Program-made: the position numbers and the translations under genes | NCBI RefSeq assembly: GCF_022012395.1 | Contig: NZ_JAKLTQ010000002.1 | Coordinates: 395,453 to 459,452, forward strand | Length of the DNA: 64,000 nucleotides | From: Arthrobacter hankyongi | GTDB taxonomy: Bacteria; Actinomycetota; Actinomycetes; Actinomycetales; Micrococcaceae | Direction: 5' to 3' | Notes under the pieces: generated by a model | What the model was told of the DNA's origin: nothing | What the model saw: only the letters and a program-made list of their open reading frames with translations | Databases searched by the model: none | Shown: piece by piece, positions 48,882 to 58,273 of the stretch | How the letters are laid out: every line of letters starts with the position of its first letter | Numbering within the stretch: position 1 is the stretch's first letter

Positions 48882-50426
48882 TTATTCGGCGCTGCCGCCC
48901 ACGGTCTCCGAGAGCGGAGTCTCGCGGATGAACAGCGACAGCACGAAGGCCACCCCGATGATCGGCACCGCGAACAGGAAAATCGGCGGCAGCGCCTGGC
49001 CAAAGGCATAGACGATCGCCTCATGTGCCGGGGCCGGCAGGGCGCGCAGCACCGCCGGGCTCAGCGAGCCAAAGCCTGCCGTGCCGACGTCGGGTACGCC
49101 CGCGGGGGCGCCGGCGAGCTGCTCCGCCAGCCGGTTGATGAAGATGGAGCCGAACAGCGCAATGCCGAAGCTGGCCCCGATCTGGCGGAAGTAGTTGGTG
49201 GTGGAGATCGCCGCCCCCATGGTGCGCCGGGGCACGCTGTTCTGCACGATCAGCACCAGGTTCTGCATGATGCAGCCCAGCCCCACGCCCAGCACCACCA
49301 GCCCGGCGGCGGTGAAGGCGTACGGCGTGGCATCGGAAATCCGGGACAGCAGCACCAGCCCGGCGATCATCAGCACGGTGCCGAGCACCGGGTAGATCTT
49401 GTACCGGCCGGTACGCGAGATGAGCTGGCCGCTGCCGATCGTGGCGGTGAGCATGCCGGCCACCAGCGGGAGCATCATCAGCCCGGACTGGACGGCGGTG
49501 GCCCCGTTGACCATCTGCAGGAAGGTGGGCATGTACGCGATCGTGGAGAACATGGCGATGCCGACGGCGATGCCCATCAACGTGGGCAGGGCATAGTTCC
49601 GGGTCCGGAACAGCCCCAGCGGCAGCACCGGCTCGGCGGCGCGGCGTTCGACGGCGGCAAACAGGAGCGCTGCGAGCAGCACGGTGGCGCCGAGGCCGAT
49701 GATCACCGGGCTGTTCCAGGCGTAGGTGGTGCCGGCCCAGCTGGTGAGCATGACGACCGCGGTGCTCGCCACCGTCAGCAGCACCGCGCCGGCATAGTCC
49801 AGCCTCGGCCGCGGGCCGTCCGGCTTGGGCAGCTGCAGCGACGGGATGATCACGGCCAGCGCCGCCGCTCCCAGCGGCACGTTGATGTAGAAGATCCAGC
49901 GCCAGCTGAAGTAGTCCGTGATGAACCCGCCGAGCAGCGGTCCGCTGATCGAAGCCAGGCCGAACGCCCCGCCGATCAGCCCCATGTACCTGCCGCGTTC
50001 GCGCGGGGAGACCAGGTCGCCGATGATCGCCTGGGCGCCGATCATCAGCCCGCCGCCGCCCACGCCCTGGATGGCCCGGAAAATGATCAGCTGGGCCATG
50101 TTCTGGGCCGTGCCGGAGAGCACAGAGCCGGCCAGGAAGACCGCGATCGCAAAGACAAAGATGCTCTTGCGCCCAAAGAGGTCGCCGAGCTTGCCGTAGA
50201 TGGGCAGGCCGATGGTGGCGGCGAGGATGTATGCGGTGATCACCCAGGAGATGTGCTCCAGCCCGTGCAGGTCCCCGACGATGGTCGGCAGCGCGGTGGA
50301 GACGATGGTCTGGTCCAGCGCGGCGAGCAGGACGGCCATCATCAGGCCGAGGAAGACAAGGTTGGTGTGTTGCCGCGGTCGGACAGTGCCGGCCGCGGCG
50401 GCCGTTTCCTCTGGTGTCCTTTTCAT
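48882..50426 (-). CDS. DHA2-type (EmrB/QacA) MFS drug exporter
   Basis: A 514-residue, 14-helix drug:H+ antiporter. Signatures: FLGLMMAVLLAALDQTIVSTALPTIVGDLHG (motif D1), YGKLGDLFGRKSIFVFAIAVFLAGSVLSG (motif A), FRAIQGVGGGGLMIGAQAIIGDLVSPRERGRYMGLIGGAFGLASISGPLLGGFITDYFSWRWIFYINVPLG (motifs B and C). ATG 50426 has GGAGGAG directly upstream. No TetR or MarR regulator is adjacent. Exports hydrophobic compounds; substrate unknown. Confidence 0.92.
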   Translation of the reverse strand: MKRTPEETAAAAGTVRPRQHTNLVFLGLMMAVLLAALDQTIVSTALPTIVGDLHGLEHISWVITAYILAATIGLPIYGKLGDLFGRKSIFVFAIAVFLAGSVLSGTAQNMAQLIIFRAIQGVGGGGLMIGAQAIIGDLVSPRERGRYMGLIGGAFGLASISGPLLGGFITDYFSWRWIFYINVPLGAAALAVIIPSLQLPKPDGPRPRLDYAGAVLLTVASTAVVMLTSWAGTTYAWNSPVIIGLGATVLLAALLFAAVERRAAEPVLPLGLFRTRNYALPTLMGIAVGIAMFSTIAYMPTFLQMVNGATAVQSGLMMLPLVAGMLTATIGSGQLISRTGRYKIYPVLGTVLMIAGLVLLSRISDATPYAFTAAGLVVLGVGLGCIMQNLVLIVQNSVPRRTMGAAISTTNYFRQIGASFGIALFGSIFINRLAEQLAGAPAGVPDVGTAGFGSLSPAVLRALPAPAHEAIVYAFGQALPPIFLFAVPIIGVAFVLSLFIRETPLSETVGGSAE

Positions 50427-50574
50427 GCGGCTCCTCCACATAGGACGTGCACAATACCGGCCGGCTGCCTCGGGCCCGCCGTGGCCGGCAGCGCAGGCCG
50501 GCCGGCTCCAGCCTCATGATGGAACGCATCCGCCGGCCGGCGCATTCCGGGCGGCCCGCTGCCGTTCCGCCAGG

Positions 50575-51969
50575 CTAGACCCCGGTTTCTGCCGCCAGGC
50601 GGCCGGACCGCACCGCGAGGCCCAGCGCCTCGTAGTCCTTCTCCGTCTGGTCCGCATAGCGGCCAGCCCAGGTGGCAACTGCCTGGTCGAAGGCATCCGA
50701 GCTGCCCAGGTATCCGGAAATATAGGCGCTGCCGGGGCTTTGGGCATGGGCGCGGGCCAGCAGTCGGCCGCACAGGCTGGCATACCTGGCGGTATCTCCG
50801 GCAGTGAGTTCCTCCAGCTGGAAGGCTCCTTTCATGTCGCGGAACTGCCGGATGTAGAAGTCCCTCTTCCTGCCGTCCGTACCGGTCACGTCCGCGACCC
50901 AGCCCAGGAACGGGTCCGACTGGGCCTGGAGGATGCGCTGGGCGCTGACGACCCGGAAGCCCTGGCCCCGTGTCGTCAGGGCTTCGAGCACGGGCCGGGG
51001 CGTGCCGGTGACTTTCCCGTGCGTCTCGAGCACCGAGTGGCCGGCCTCCTTGGCCTGCAGGAAGAGCGGTTCGCCCGCAGGGCCCAGCAGCAGCAGGATC
51101 CAGCAGCGGGTTCCCACGCTGCCGACGCCGACGATCCGCAGTGCGTAGTCGACCAGCCGGTACTGGTCCAGCAGCACGGCGGTATCGGCACGCAGGGTGT
51201 CCCGGTACCGCCGGACGTAGAGGCTTTCGACCTGCTCAAGATCCCATGCGTCGGCGTGGCGGATGACCGGTGGCTGGTCCACGATGCGTGTTTCGCCTTC
51301 GATGGTGGTCACCGTGAGCTTGCCGAGCAGTTGCTCCGAGGTGCGCTGCCGGGCCTTGGCCACCGTCCTTGCCACGATGCGCGCGGTATGGGCGTCCAGC
51401 GCGGCGATGGTGGCCGGCTCCACCTCCACTTGGTGGAAGTAGCGTTCGGTCGCGGTCATCTCGTAGAGGCGCCGCAGGTTTTCCCGGTAGGCCTGCACCG
51501 CCGCTGCCGTGGCGGTGCGGCACTGGTCCTCGGAATGCGAATTGTTCCGTCCGTTCAGCCAGGCACTGGCCGCCAGCCGTTTTATGTCCCATTCCCACGG
51601 CGCGGGGAAGGCCTCGTCGAAGTCGTTCAGGTCGAAGACCAGTTGGCGTTCGGGTGAGGCGTAGAATCCAAAATTGGCCACGTGCGCGTCCCCGCAGGTC
51701 ACCACCCGGTGCCCGGTGACCGGCGCGGCGGCGAGGTCCCCGGCCATCACTGCGGCCGAGCCGCGGTAGAAAGCGAACGGGCTTTGCAGCATCCTGCCGA
51801 TGCGCACCGGCACCAGCTCCGCCTCCCGCGCGGTGTCCTGTTCCTCGATAACGCCGACGGCGTCGCGCTCCGGCACCCTGAACTCGGCGTGCGCGGTCCG
51901 GGGCAGCATCTGCCGGGCCGCCTTGCCCGCAGCGCGGTCCAGCGCAATAGTGTTCGGGGCAGCCGGCAT
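50575..51969 (-). CDS. DUF2252 family protein (downstream copy)
   Basis: A 464-residue DUF2252 protein. Conserved blocks: RIGRMLQSPFAFYRGSAAVMAGDLA, VVTCGDAHVANFGFYASPERQLVFDLNDFDEAFPAPWEWDIKRLAAS, then GVGSVGTRCWILLLLG, FLQAKEAGHSVLE and IRQFRDMKGAF. The GDAH..NFG and DLNDFDE blocks recall the catalytic and metal loops of aminoglycoside-phosphotransferase-like kinases, but activity is unproven. It lies 13 bases after its close homologue (51983-53374), so the two are a tandem duplication and one operon. Confidence 0.85.
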   Translation of the reverse strand: MPAAPNTIALDRAAGKAARQMLPRTAHAEFRVPERDAVGVIEEQDTAREAELVPVRIGRMLQSPFAFYRGSAAVMAGDLAAAPVTGHRVVTCGDAHVANFGFYASPERQLVFDLNDFDEAFPAPWEWDIKRLAASAWLNGRNNSHSEDQCRTATAAAVQAYRENLRRLYEMTATERYFHQVEVEPATIAALDAHTARIVARTVAKARQRTSEQLLGKLTVTTIEGETRIVDQPPVIRHADAWDLEQVESLYVRRYRDTLRADTAVLLDQYRLVDYALRIVGVGSVGTRCWILLLLGPAGEPLFLQAKEAGHSVLETHGKVTGTPRPVLEALTTRGQGFRVVSAQRILQAQSDPFLGWVADVTGTDGRKRDFYIRQFRDMKGAFQLEELTAGDTARYASLCGRLLARAHAQSPGSAYISGYLGSSDAFDQAVATWAGRYADQTEKDYEALGLAVRSGRLAAETGV

Positions 51970-51982
51970 AGGTCAATCCATC

Positions 51983-53374
51983 CTAGACCCCGGCCTCCGC
52001 AGCCAGCTTGCCGGACCGGACAGCGAGGGCCAGGGCCTGGTGGTCCCGTTCGGCCTGGTCCGCGTACCGGCGGGCCCAGTCGCAGATGGCCTGGTCGAAG
52101 CCATCCGATTTTCCCAAGTATCCGGCGATGTACGAGCTGCCCGGGCTTTGGGAATGTCCGCGGGCCAGCAGCCGGCCGCACAGCCGGGCATACCTGGCCG
52201 ACTGGGGCGGGGTGAACTGCTCCAGTTTGAAGGAGCCCTTCATATCCCGGAACTGCCGCACATAGAAGTCCCGTTTCCTGCCGTCGAGGCCGGTGGCATC
52301 GGCCACCCAGCCAAGGAAGGGATCAGACTGGGCCTGGAGGATCCGCTGGGCGCTGACCACTCGGTAGCCTTGTCCCCGCGAGGCGATGGCCTCAAGCACG
52401 CCCGGGCGGGTGCCGGTGATCGCGCCGTAGGTTTCGAGGACCGAGGGACCGGCCTCTTTCGCCTGGAGGAAGAGCGGCTCGGCGGCCGGGCCCAGCAGCA
52501 GCAGGATCCAGCAGCGGGTGCCCACGCTGCCGACGCCGACGATCCGCCAAGCGTAATCGACCAGCCTGTACTGCTCCAGGAGCAGGCCGGTGTCGGCACG
52601 CAGGGTGTCCCGGTACTCCCGGAAATAGAGATCCTTGACGCCGTCCAGATCCTTCGTCTCCGGGTGGCGGACGATCGGCGGCTGGTCGGCGATGGCTGGT
52701 TCCCCGTTGACGGTGGACACCGTGAGTTCGGACAGCAGTTGTTCGGAGGTGCGCCGCCGAGCCTTGGCCGTCGTGGCGCCGATGATGCGCGAGTCCTTGG
52801 CATCCTCTACGGTAAGCTCATCCGCTTCCACCTGGTAGAAGTAGCGCTCGGACGCAGTCATCTTGTAGAGCTGGCGCAGGGTCTCGCGGTAGGTCTGGAC
52901 GGCGGCCGCCGTGGCGGAGCGGCAGTCGTCCTCGGAATGGGAGTTGTTCCGTCCCATCAGCCAGACGCTGGCCGCCAAGCGCTTGACATCCCACTCCCAC
53001 GGGGCGGGAAAGGACTCATCGAAGTCGTTCAGGTCGAATACCAGCCGGCGTTCCGGCGAAGCATAGAGCCCGAAATTGGCCAGATGGGCGTCCCCGCAGG
53101 CCATGACCCGGTGGCCGGTGACGGGGCCGGCGGAGAGGTCCCGGGCCATCACCGCTGCCGCACCGCGGTAGAAGGCGAAGGGGCTTTGCAGCATCCTGCC
53201 GAGGCGCACGGGCACCAGGTCGGGAACCCGGTCCGCATTTTGCTCCTCGATAATGTGCACCGAGTCCCGCTCGGGCGGGCTGAACTCCGCCTGGGCGCTC
53301 CAAGGCGTCGTCTGCCGCGCTGCCTTGCCGGCGGCCCGCTGCAGCGAGATGGGGTTCTGGCCGTGGTCGTCCAT
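51983..53374 (-). CDS. DUF2252 family protein (upstream copy)
   Basis: A 463-residue DUF2252 protein nearly identical in layout to the next gene, with long identical runs such as RMLQSPFAFYRG, LVFDLNDFDE and RVVSAQRILQAQSDPFLGWVAD. The N-termini and the segment near residues 180-240 differ most. ATG 53374 has CGGAGG eight bases upstream. Both kinase-like blocks (GDAHLANFG, DLNDFDESFPAPWEWD) are kept in each copy, so both are probably functional. Biological role unknown. Confidence 0.85.
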   Translation of the reverse strand: MDDHGQNPISLQRAAGKAARQTTPWSAQAEFSPPERDSVHIIEEQNADRVPDLVPVRLGRMLQSPFAFYRGAAAVMARDLSAGPVTGHRVMACGDAHLANFGLYASPERRLVFDLNDFDESFPAPWEWDVKRLAASVWLMGRNNSHSEDDCRSATAAAVQTYRETLRQLYKMTASERYFYQVEADELTVEDAKDSRIIGATTAKARRRTSEQLLSELTVSTVNGEPAIADQPPIVRHPETKDLDGVKDLYFREYRDTLRADTGLLLEQYRLVDYAWRIVGVGSVGTRCWILLLLGPAAEPLFLQAKEAGPSVLETYGAITGTRPGVLEAIASRGQGYRVVSAQRILQAQSDPFLGWVADATGLDGRKRDFYVRQFRDMKGSFKLEQFTPPQSARYARLCGRLLARGHSQSPGSSYIAGYLGKSDGFDQAICDWARRYADQAERDHQALALAVRSGKLAAEAGV

Positions 53375-53401
53375 ATGTCAGCCTCCGTAGCCAAGGGCGG
53401 A

Positions 53402-53429
53402 CCGGCAGACCGTTCGAACGGCCTGCCGG
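53402..53429. terminator. 28-base palindrome between mgtC-like and DUF2252 genes
   Basis: CCGGCAG-A-CCGTTCGAACGG-C-CTGCCGG is palindromic except for one mismatch pair. It follows the MgtC-family gene and precedes the DUF2252 operon on the minus strand, so it may be a terminator or a regulator site. No T run. Confidence 0.5.
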
Positions 53430-53515
53430 GTGTTGATTCCTCGGGGCGTGTGACGGTAACAACAGCATAGCCGCGCGGAGGCGGCACGTCTCCCGCAGAA
53501 ACCCAGCAGGGAACA

Positions 53516-54220
53516 CTAGGAGTTCTCCGGGTCGGTGAGGCGGATCGAGACGACGCCGTCGATCCCGGCGAGGCCCTCGGCGAGGTCTTCGACCGCCCGG
53601 CCTCCGCGCTCCAGATGGAGTTCAGCCTCGGTCAGGCCCCCGGACGGTTCCGCCTTGCGCAGCTGGGTGAGGGAGGCGGCGAAACCAAGCTCCGCAGAGC
53701 GCGCCAGCACTTCCTTCAGCACACCGGCGCGGTCCTGGTACCTGACGAGGAAACCGTGTTCGCGGCCGCCGGACGAGATGAACCGGCTGACAACCTTGAG
53801 CAGGCCGACCGTCACGACCTCGAGCAGCGTGGCCAGCACCGCGATGAGCGGCATCCCGGCGGCGCAGGCCATGCCGATAGCCGCGGTCATCCAGATGGAG
53901 GCCGCGGTGGTCAGCCCGGTGACGGCGTTCCGCCGGACGAAGATGACTCCGGCGCCGAGGAAGCCGATGCCGGAGACGACCTGCGCCGCGATGCGCGCGG
54001 GGTCCAGCACGACATTGTCTCCGGTCACGGCAGTGAAGCCGTAGGCGGAGACCAGCGTGAACAGGGCCGCGCCCATCCCCACCAGGATGTGGGTCCGCAG
54101 CCCGGCACTCTTGAGGTTGCGTTCGCGTTCGATGCCGACAATTCCGGAGAGGACGAAGGCCAGCAGCAGCTGGGCCACCTGGGTGGCGGCCGTGGCGGGC
54201 AGGAAGTCGATCTGCAGCAT
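53516..54220 (-). CDS. MgtC/SapB-family membrane protein
   Basis: A 234-residue protein with four or five N-terminal membrane helices (LLLAFVLSGIVGIERERNLKSAGLRTHILVGMGAALFTLVSAYGF, GIGFLGAGVIFVRRNAVTGLTTAASIWMTAAIGMACAAG) and a soluble C-terminal ACT-like part (residues about 155-230). MgtC proteins modulate the F-type ATP synthase and help survival at low Mg2+. The short gap to the amino-acid ABC genes upstream (10 bases) suggests co-transcription with them. Confidence 0.9.
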   Translation of the reverse strand: MLQIDFLPATAATQVAQLLLAFVLSGIVGIERERNLKSAGLRTHILVGMGAALFTLVSAYGFTAVTGDNVVLDPARIAAQVVSGIGFLGAGVIFVRRNAVTGLTTAASIWMTAAIGMACAAGMPLIAVLATLLEVVTVGLLKVVSRFISSGGREHGFLVRYQDRAGVLKEVLARSAELGFAASLTQLRKAEPSGGLTEAELHLERGGRAVEDLAEGLAGIDGVVSIRLTDPENS

Positions 54221-54230
54221 CGGTGTCCTC

Positions 54231-55043
54231 CTAGAACGGGTTCAGCAACCGGTGCACGAACTGCCGCGTGCGCTCCTGGCGCGGATTGCGCAGGACCACG
54301 TCCGGGTGGCCGCGCTCCACCACGACGCCGCCGTCCATGAACACCACCTCGCTGGCCACTTCCCGGGCGAACGCCAGTTCGTGGGTGACCATCACCATGG
54401 TCCAGCCTTCCTCGGCCAGTTCCTTGATCGCGGTCAGTACCTCTCCCACCAGCTCCGGATCCAGCGCCGAGGTCGGTTCGTCGAACAGCAGCAGGGATGG
54501 CCGGAGCGCCAGCGCACGGACGATGCCTACCCGCTGCTGCTGGCCGCCGGACAGCTGTGCCGGGTAGTCGTTGCGCTTGCCGGCCAGGCCCATCCTGGCC
54601 AGCAGCTCCTCCGCCTCGTGCACGACCTCGGCCTTGGGCCGTTTCTGCACCTGGACGGGCCCTTCGATGATGTTCTGCAGCACGGTCATGTGCGGAAACA
54701 GGTTGTAGTGCTGGAAGACCATGGCGCTGCGGTCCCGCAGCGCCATCAGCTGCCGGCGCTTCACCTGCCCGCCGAAGTCCACGGTGGGGCCGCCGCGGAA
54801 GGCCACGGTGCCGGCGTCGGGAACCTCCAGCCCGTTCAGGCAGCGCAGCACGGTGGTTTTACCGGAGCCGGACGGTCCGATCAGCGTCAGTACCTGGCCC
54901 TGGTCCACGGCCAGGTCGATGGACTTGAGCACCTGGTTGCCGCCGAAGGACTTGCGCAGGCCGCTGACGGTCAGCACACGCCCGCCGGATGCGCCGCGTC
55001 CGTCATCGCCGCTGCGGGGAGGGGTCGGGTCAGTGGGCGACAT
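54231..55043 (-). CDS. Polar amino-acid ABC transporter ATP-binding protein
   Basis: A 270-residue ATPase of the GlnQ/ArtP/TcyC type: Walker [11 protein letters not shown] loop [25 protein letters not shown], signature [15 protein letters not shown], Walker [21 protein letters not shown] and switch His in [13 protein letters not shown]. An N-terminal 30-residue Asp/Gly/Arg-rich extension precedes the core. ATG 55043 with GGAGG ten bases upstream overlaps the permease end by 14 bases. Confidence 0.92.
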   Translation of the reverse strand: MSPTDPTPPRSGDDGRGASGGRVLTVSGLRKSFGGNQVLKSIDLAVDQGQVLTLIGPSGSGKTTVLRCLNGLEVPDAGTVAFRGGPTVDFGGQVKRRQLMALRDRSAMVFQHYNLFPHMTVLQNIIEGPVQVQKRPKAEVVHEAEELLARMGLAGKRNDYPAQLSGGQQQRVGIVRALALRPSLLLFDEPTSALDPELVGEVLTAIKELAEEGWTMVMVTHELAFAREVASEVVFMDGGVVVERGHPDVVLRNPRQERTRQFVHRLLNPF

Positions 55044-55695
55044 GCCGGCCCAGCCTCCTTTCCAGGTGGGACTGGCCGCTGGAGAGGACCAGGCAGAAGA
55101 CCCAGTACACCAGTGCCGCCTCCAGGTACAGCAGCATGAATTCCTGGCTGAACGCGGCAATCTCCTGCGCCTTCCGGAACAGCTCGGTGACCAGGATCAG
55201 CGACGCCAGCGAGGTGTCCTTGACCAGCGAGATAAAGGTGTTGGACAGCGGCGGCACCGACACCCGGGCGGCCTGCGGCAGGATGATCCGCTGCAGCGTC
55301 TTGCCGCGGGACATGCCGATGGTGTGGCCGGCTTCCCATTGGCCCTTCGGCACCGAGAGGATCGACGCGCGGATCACCTCCGCGGCGTAGCCGCCGACGT
55401 TCAGCGAGAAGGCGATGATGGCACTGGGCCACGGGTCGATGACCAGGCCGACGGAGGGCAGCCCGTAGAAGATCACGAACAACTGCACCAGCAGCGGCGT
55501 GCCGCGGATGACCGAAACGTACGCGCGTGCCGCCCCGGCCAGGACCCGGTTGCCGCTGATCCGCATCAGCGCCACCGCCAGCGCGATCAACAGGCCGAGG
55601 GCGAACGAGATCAGGGCCAGGGGGATGGTTCCCAGCAGGCCCGCCCTCGTGATGGGCCAGAGCGAACTCCAGAAGAGCCCCCAGTCCACATCCAT
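55030..55695 (-). CDS. Polar amino-acid ABC transporter permease
   Basis: A 221-residue HisM/ArtQ-type permease with about five helices. [24 protein letters not shown] and the EAA loop [67 protein letters not shown] are diagnostic of this class. Operates with the ATPase downstream and probably with the binding protein at 59901-60716. Divergent from the glutamine-synthetase-like operon. Confidence 0.92.
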   Translation of the reverse strand: MDVDWGLFWSSLWPITRAGLLGTIPLALISFALGLLIALAVALMRISGNRVLAGAARAYVSVIRGTPLLVQLFVIFYGLPSVGLVIDPWPSAIIAFSLNVGGYAAEVIRASILSVPKGQWEAGHTIGMSRGKTLQRIILPQAARVSVPPLSNTFISLVKDTSLASLILVTELFRKAQEIAAFSQEFMLLYLEAALVYWVFCLVLSSGQSHLERRLGRHVAH

Positions 55696-55821
55696 GGGGC
55701 TACGCTAGTACATCCCCGCCCGGAGGGCAGCGGTGCCGGCCCGCCCGGGCCTTCCCGTAGCCTGCGCAAGATGATTGAATCGGCGCAGCAGGCATGGAGG
55801 GATCCAGCCCAGGAGGACCGG

Positions 55822-57129
55822 ATGACTGAGCATGAACTCGCGTTCGTCGCCACCAATGACCTGTGCGCCATCACCCGGGGCCGGGCCATGCCTCTGGCCC
55901 GGCTCGATCCGGAGGCCGGCTGCGGCTGGGTGCCGGCCAATCTCGGTGTCGGCGCGTTCGGGAGCATTGTCGAGGGCAGCCCTTTCGATGCCACCGGCGA
56001 CCTGCGCCTGCTGCCGGATCCGCGGTCCCTGACCCGCATCGACGGCGTTCCCGGCCGGCCGCCGCTGACCGTGCTGCTGGCCGACATCACGCACACGGAC
56101 GGTACCCCCTGGGCGTGCTGCCCGCGGACCTTCCTCCGCCGGGCCGCGGCCGACCTGGAGCAGGAAGCCGGGCTGCAGCTCCTGGCCGCGTTCGAACACG
56201 AGTTCATGCTGGTCACAGATGCCCCGGCCCCGCCGCCGATGTCGCTGCAGGCCATGCTCCGGGCCGAGCCGCTGGGCACCGAGCTGGTGGGCATCCTGGC
56301 TGAGGCCGGACTGGAGCCGGAAAACTGGCTGGCCGAATACGGCCGCCACCAGTGCGAGATTACCGTCGCCGCCGCCGACGCCCTCACCGCCGCGGACCGC
56401 GCGGTGCTGCTGCGCGACATCGTGCGGAACCTGGCCCATGCCCGCGGACAGCAGGCGAGCTTTGCGCCGCTGCTCGAGCCCGACGCCGTCGGCAACGGCG
56501 TGCACGTGCACTTCAGCCTCCGGGACGCCGCCGGCGTACCGGCGATGTACGACGCCGCCCGGCCGGGCGGGCTCTCGGCGGCCGCCGGTTCCTTTGCGGC
56601 GGGGATCATCCGCCATGCCCGGGCGCTGCTGGCCTTCACCGCGGCCAGCGAGGTGTCCTACCTGCGGCTGGCGCCCCACCGGTGGTCGGCCACCCATGCC
56701 TTTTTGGGCGAGCGCAACCGTGAGTCCATGCTCCGGCTGTGTCCCACGTTCGAGCTGCCCGGCCGGGGCCCGGCCGGCCAGCTGAACCTGGAGTTCCGGG
56801 CCGGGGACGCGACCGGCAACCCCTGGCTGGTACTGGGCGTGTTGATCCGTGCCGGGCTGGAAGGCATCCGGGCGCAGCTGCCGGCACCGGTGCTGCTGGA
56901 CCGCCCGATCGAGGCGGTGGGGGAGGAGGAGCGGCACCGCACAGGCATTGCCCGGTTGCCCGGTTCGCTGCCGGAGGCGCTGGTGGCGCTGCAGGAGGAC
57001 CCGGTGGTGTCCGGCTGGTTCGCGCCCGAATTGCTGCAGGTGCACCGGGCGCTCAAACTGGACGAACTGCGCCGGCTCGAGGGGCTGGACGACGCCGGAA
57101 AATGCCGGAGCTACGCCAGTGTCTACTGA
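55822..57129 (+). CDS. Glutamine synthetase-like enzyme (gamma-glutamyl ligase)
   Basis: A 435-residue protein with the glutamine synthetase catalytic fold. Metal and nucleotide motifs are kept: EHEFMLV (Glu pair), HQCEITVA (third Glu), NGVHVHFSLRD, RLAPHRWSATHAFLGERNRESMLRLCP (ATP/Arg site) and NLEFRAGDATGNPWLVLGVLI. It lacks the adenylylation region of GlnA-I and is more like the FluG, PuuA and IpuC ligases that join glutamate to amines or anilines. AGGAGG at 55811-55816 sets the start at 55822. It overlaps the next gene by 11 bases. Substrate unknown. Confidence 0.85.
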   Translation: MTEHELAFVATNDLCAITRGRAMPLARLDPEAGCGWVPANLGVGAFGSIVEGSPFDATGDLRLLPDPRSLTRIDGVPGRPPLTVLLADITHTDGTPWACCPRTFLRRAAADLEQEAGLQLLAAFEHEFMLVTDAPAPPPMSLQAMLRAEPLGTELVGILAEAGLEPENWLAEYGRHQCEITVAAADALTAADRAVLLRDIVRNLAHARGQQASFAPLLEPDAVGNGVHVHFSLRDAAGVPAMYDAARPGGLSAAAGSFAAGIIRHARALLAFTAASEVSYLRLAPHRWSATHAFLGERNRESMLRLCPTFELPGRGPAGQLNLEFRAGDATGNPWLVLGVLIRAGLEGIRAQLPAPVLLDRPIEAVGEEERHRTGIARLPGSLPEALVALQEDPVVSGWFAPELLQVHRALKLDELRRLEGLDDAGKCRSYASVY

Positions 57130-58273
57130 TCCGGCCGACCCGGCGGCCGGCACCGTCATGGACGGGCTGCCGCTGACCGACCACCACTGCCACGGGGTGG
57201 TCGGCACCGCCCTGGACCGGGACGGGTTCGAGGCCCTGGCCACCGAGTCCAACTGGCCCGGACCGGCCGGAACCAGCATGTTCGACAGCCAGCTGGGCTT
57301 TGCCATCCGCCGGTGGTGCGCGCCGCTGCTGGACCTGGAACCGCATGCGGCCGCGGAGGACTATCTGGCCCGCCGGCTGGAACTGGGGCCCGACGCCGTC
57401 AACCGGCGCCTGCTCGGCGCCGCCGGGCTCGGCACCCTGCTGGTGGACACCGGCTACCGGGCGGGGGAACTGACCTCGCCTGCCCAGACCGCGGCCCTGG
57501 CCGGCGGCATCGGGCGGGAAATCGTCAGGCTCGAGCATGTCGCCGAGCAGGTCGCCGCCGAAACCACGCCGTCGTCGTTCGGCGCGGACTTCGCCCAGGC
57601 CCTCGGCCTGGCGGCCCGGGACGCCGCGGGGTTCAAATCCGTCGCCGCCTACCGCTGCGGGCTGGACTTCGACCCGTCGCCGCCGCCGGCACGCGAGCTG
57701 GAGCGTGCCGCCGCGCGCTGGCTGGGCCGGCCGGGTTCCGCCGGGGCAGTGCCGCGGCTGGCGGACCCGGTCCTGCTGCGGCATCTGCTCTGGACCGCGC
57801 TGGAACTGGGCAAGCCCATCCAGTTCCATACCGGCTACGGGGACGCCGAGCTGGACCTGCACCGGTGCAATCCGCTGCTCCTGACCGGCTGGCTGCGGGC
57901 CACCCGTGCCGCGGGGGTGCCGATGATGCTGCTGCACTGCTATCCCTACCACCGGGAAGCCGGCTACCTGGCGCAGGTTTTTCCGCACGTCTACGTCGAC
58001 GTCGGGCTGGCCGTGAACCACACCGGCAGCCGTTCGCCGGCGGTGATCGCCGAACTGCTGGAACTGACCCCCTTCCACAAGGCGCTGTTTTCCACCGACG
58101 CGATCGGGCTGCCCGAGCTGCATTACCTGGGTGCCGCGCTGTTCCGGCGCGGCTTCGGCCAGGCGGCGGAGCGCTGGGTCGACGGCGGCGACTGGTCCGT
58201 CCAGGACGCCCGGCGGGTCGCGTCCCTCATCGGCTGCCGGAATGCGGCACGGGTCTACGGGCTGGAGTCCTGA
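57119..58273 (+). CDS. FluG-type amidohydrolase
   Basis: A 384-residue TIM-barrel amidohydrolase like the N-terminal half of fungal FluG/nodulin. Metal ligands: LTDHHCHGVVG (HxH) at residue about 20, QFHTGYGD in the middle, LLHCYPYHREAGYLA and the late Asp in FSTDAIGLPE. GTG 57119 is preferred, with CGGAG about nine bases upstream and an 11-base overlap with the synthetase gene. In FluG the amidohydrolase and the synthetase domain form one chain; here they are separate neighbouring genes in opposite order. It probably hydrolyses an amide connected to the ligase product. Confidence 0.85.
   Translation: MSTDPADPAAGTVMDGLPLTDHHCHGVVGTALDRDGFEALATESNWPGPAGTSMFDSQLGFAIRRWCAPLLDLEPHAAAEDYLARRLELGPDAVNRRLLGAAGLGTLLVDTGYRAGELTSPAQTAALAGGIGREIVRLEHVAEQVAAETTPSSFGADFAQALGLAARDAAGFKSVAAYRCGLDFDPSPPPARELERAAARWLGRPGSAGAVPRLADPVLLRHLLWTALELGKPIQFHTGYGDAELDLHRCNPLLLTGWLRATRAAGVPMMLLHCYPYHREAGYLAQVFPHVYVDVGLAVNHTGSRSPAVIAELLELTPFHKALFSTDAIGLPELHYLGAALFRRGFGQAAERWVDGGDWSVQDARRVASLIGCRNAARVYGLES

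Noticed and set aside
54721..55821. Upstream extension of the glutamine-synthetase-like frame (802 codons in total).
   Set aside because: It runs antisense through the ABC ATPase and permease genes. AGGAGG before ATG 55822 marks the real start.
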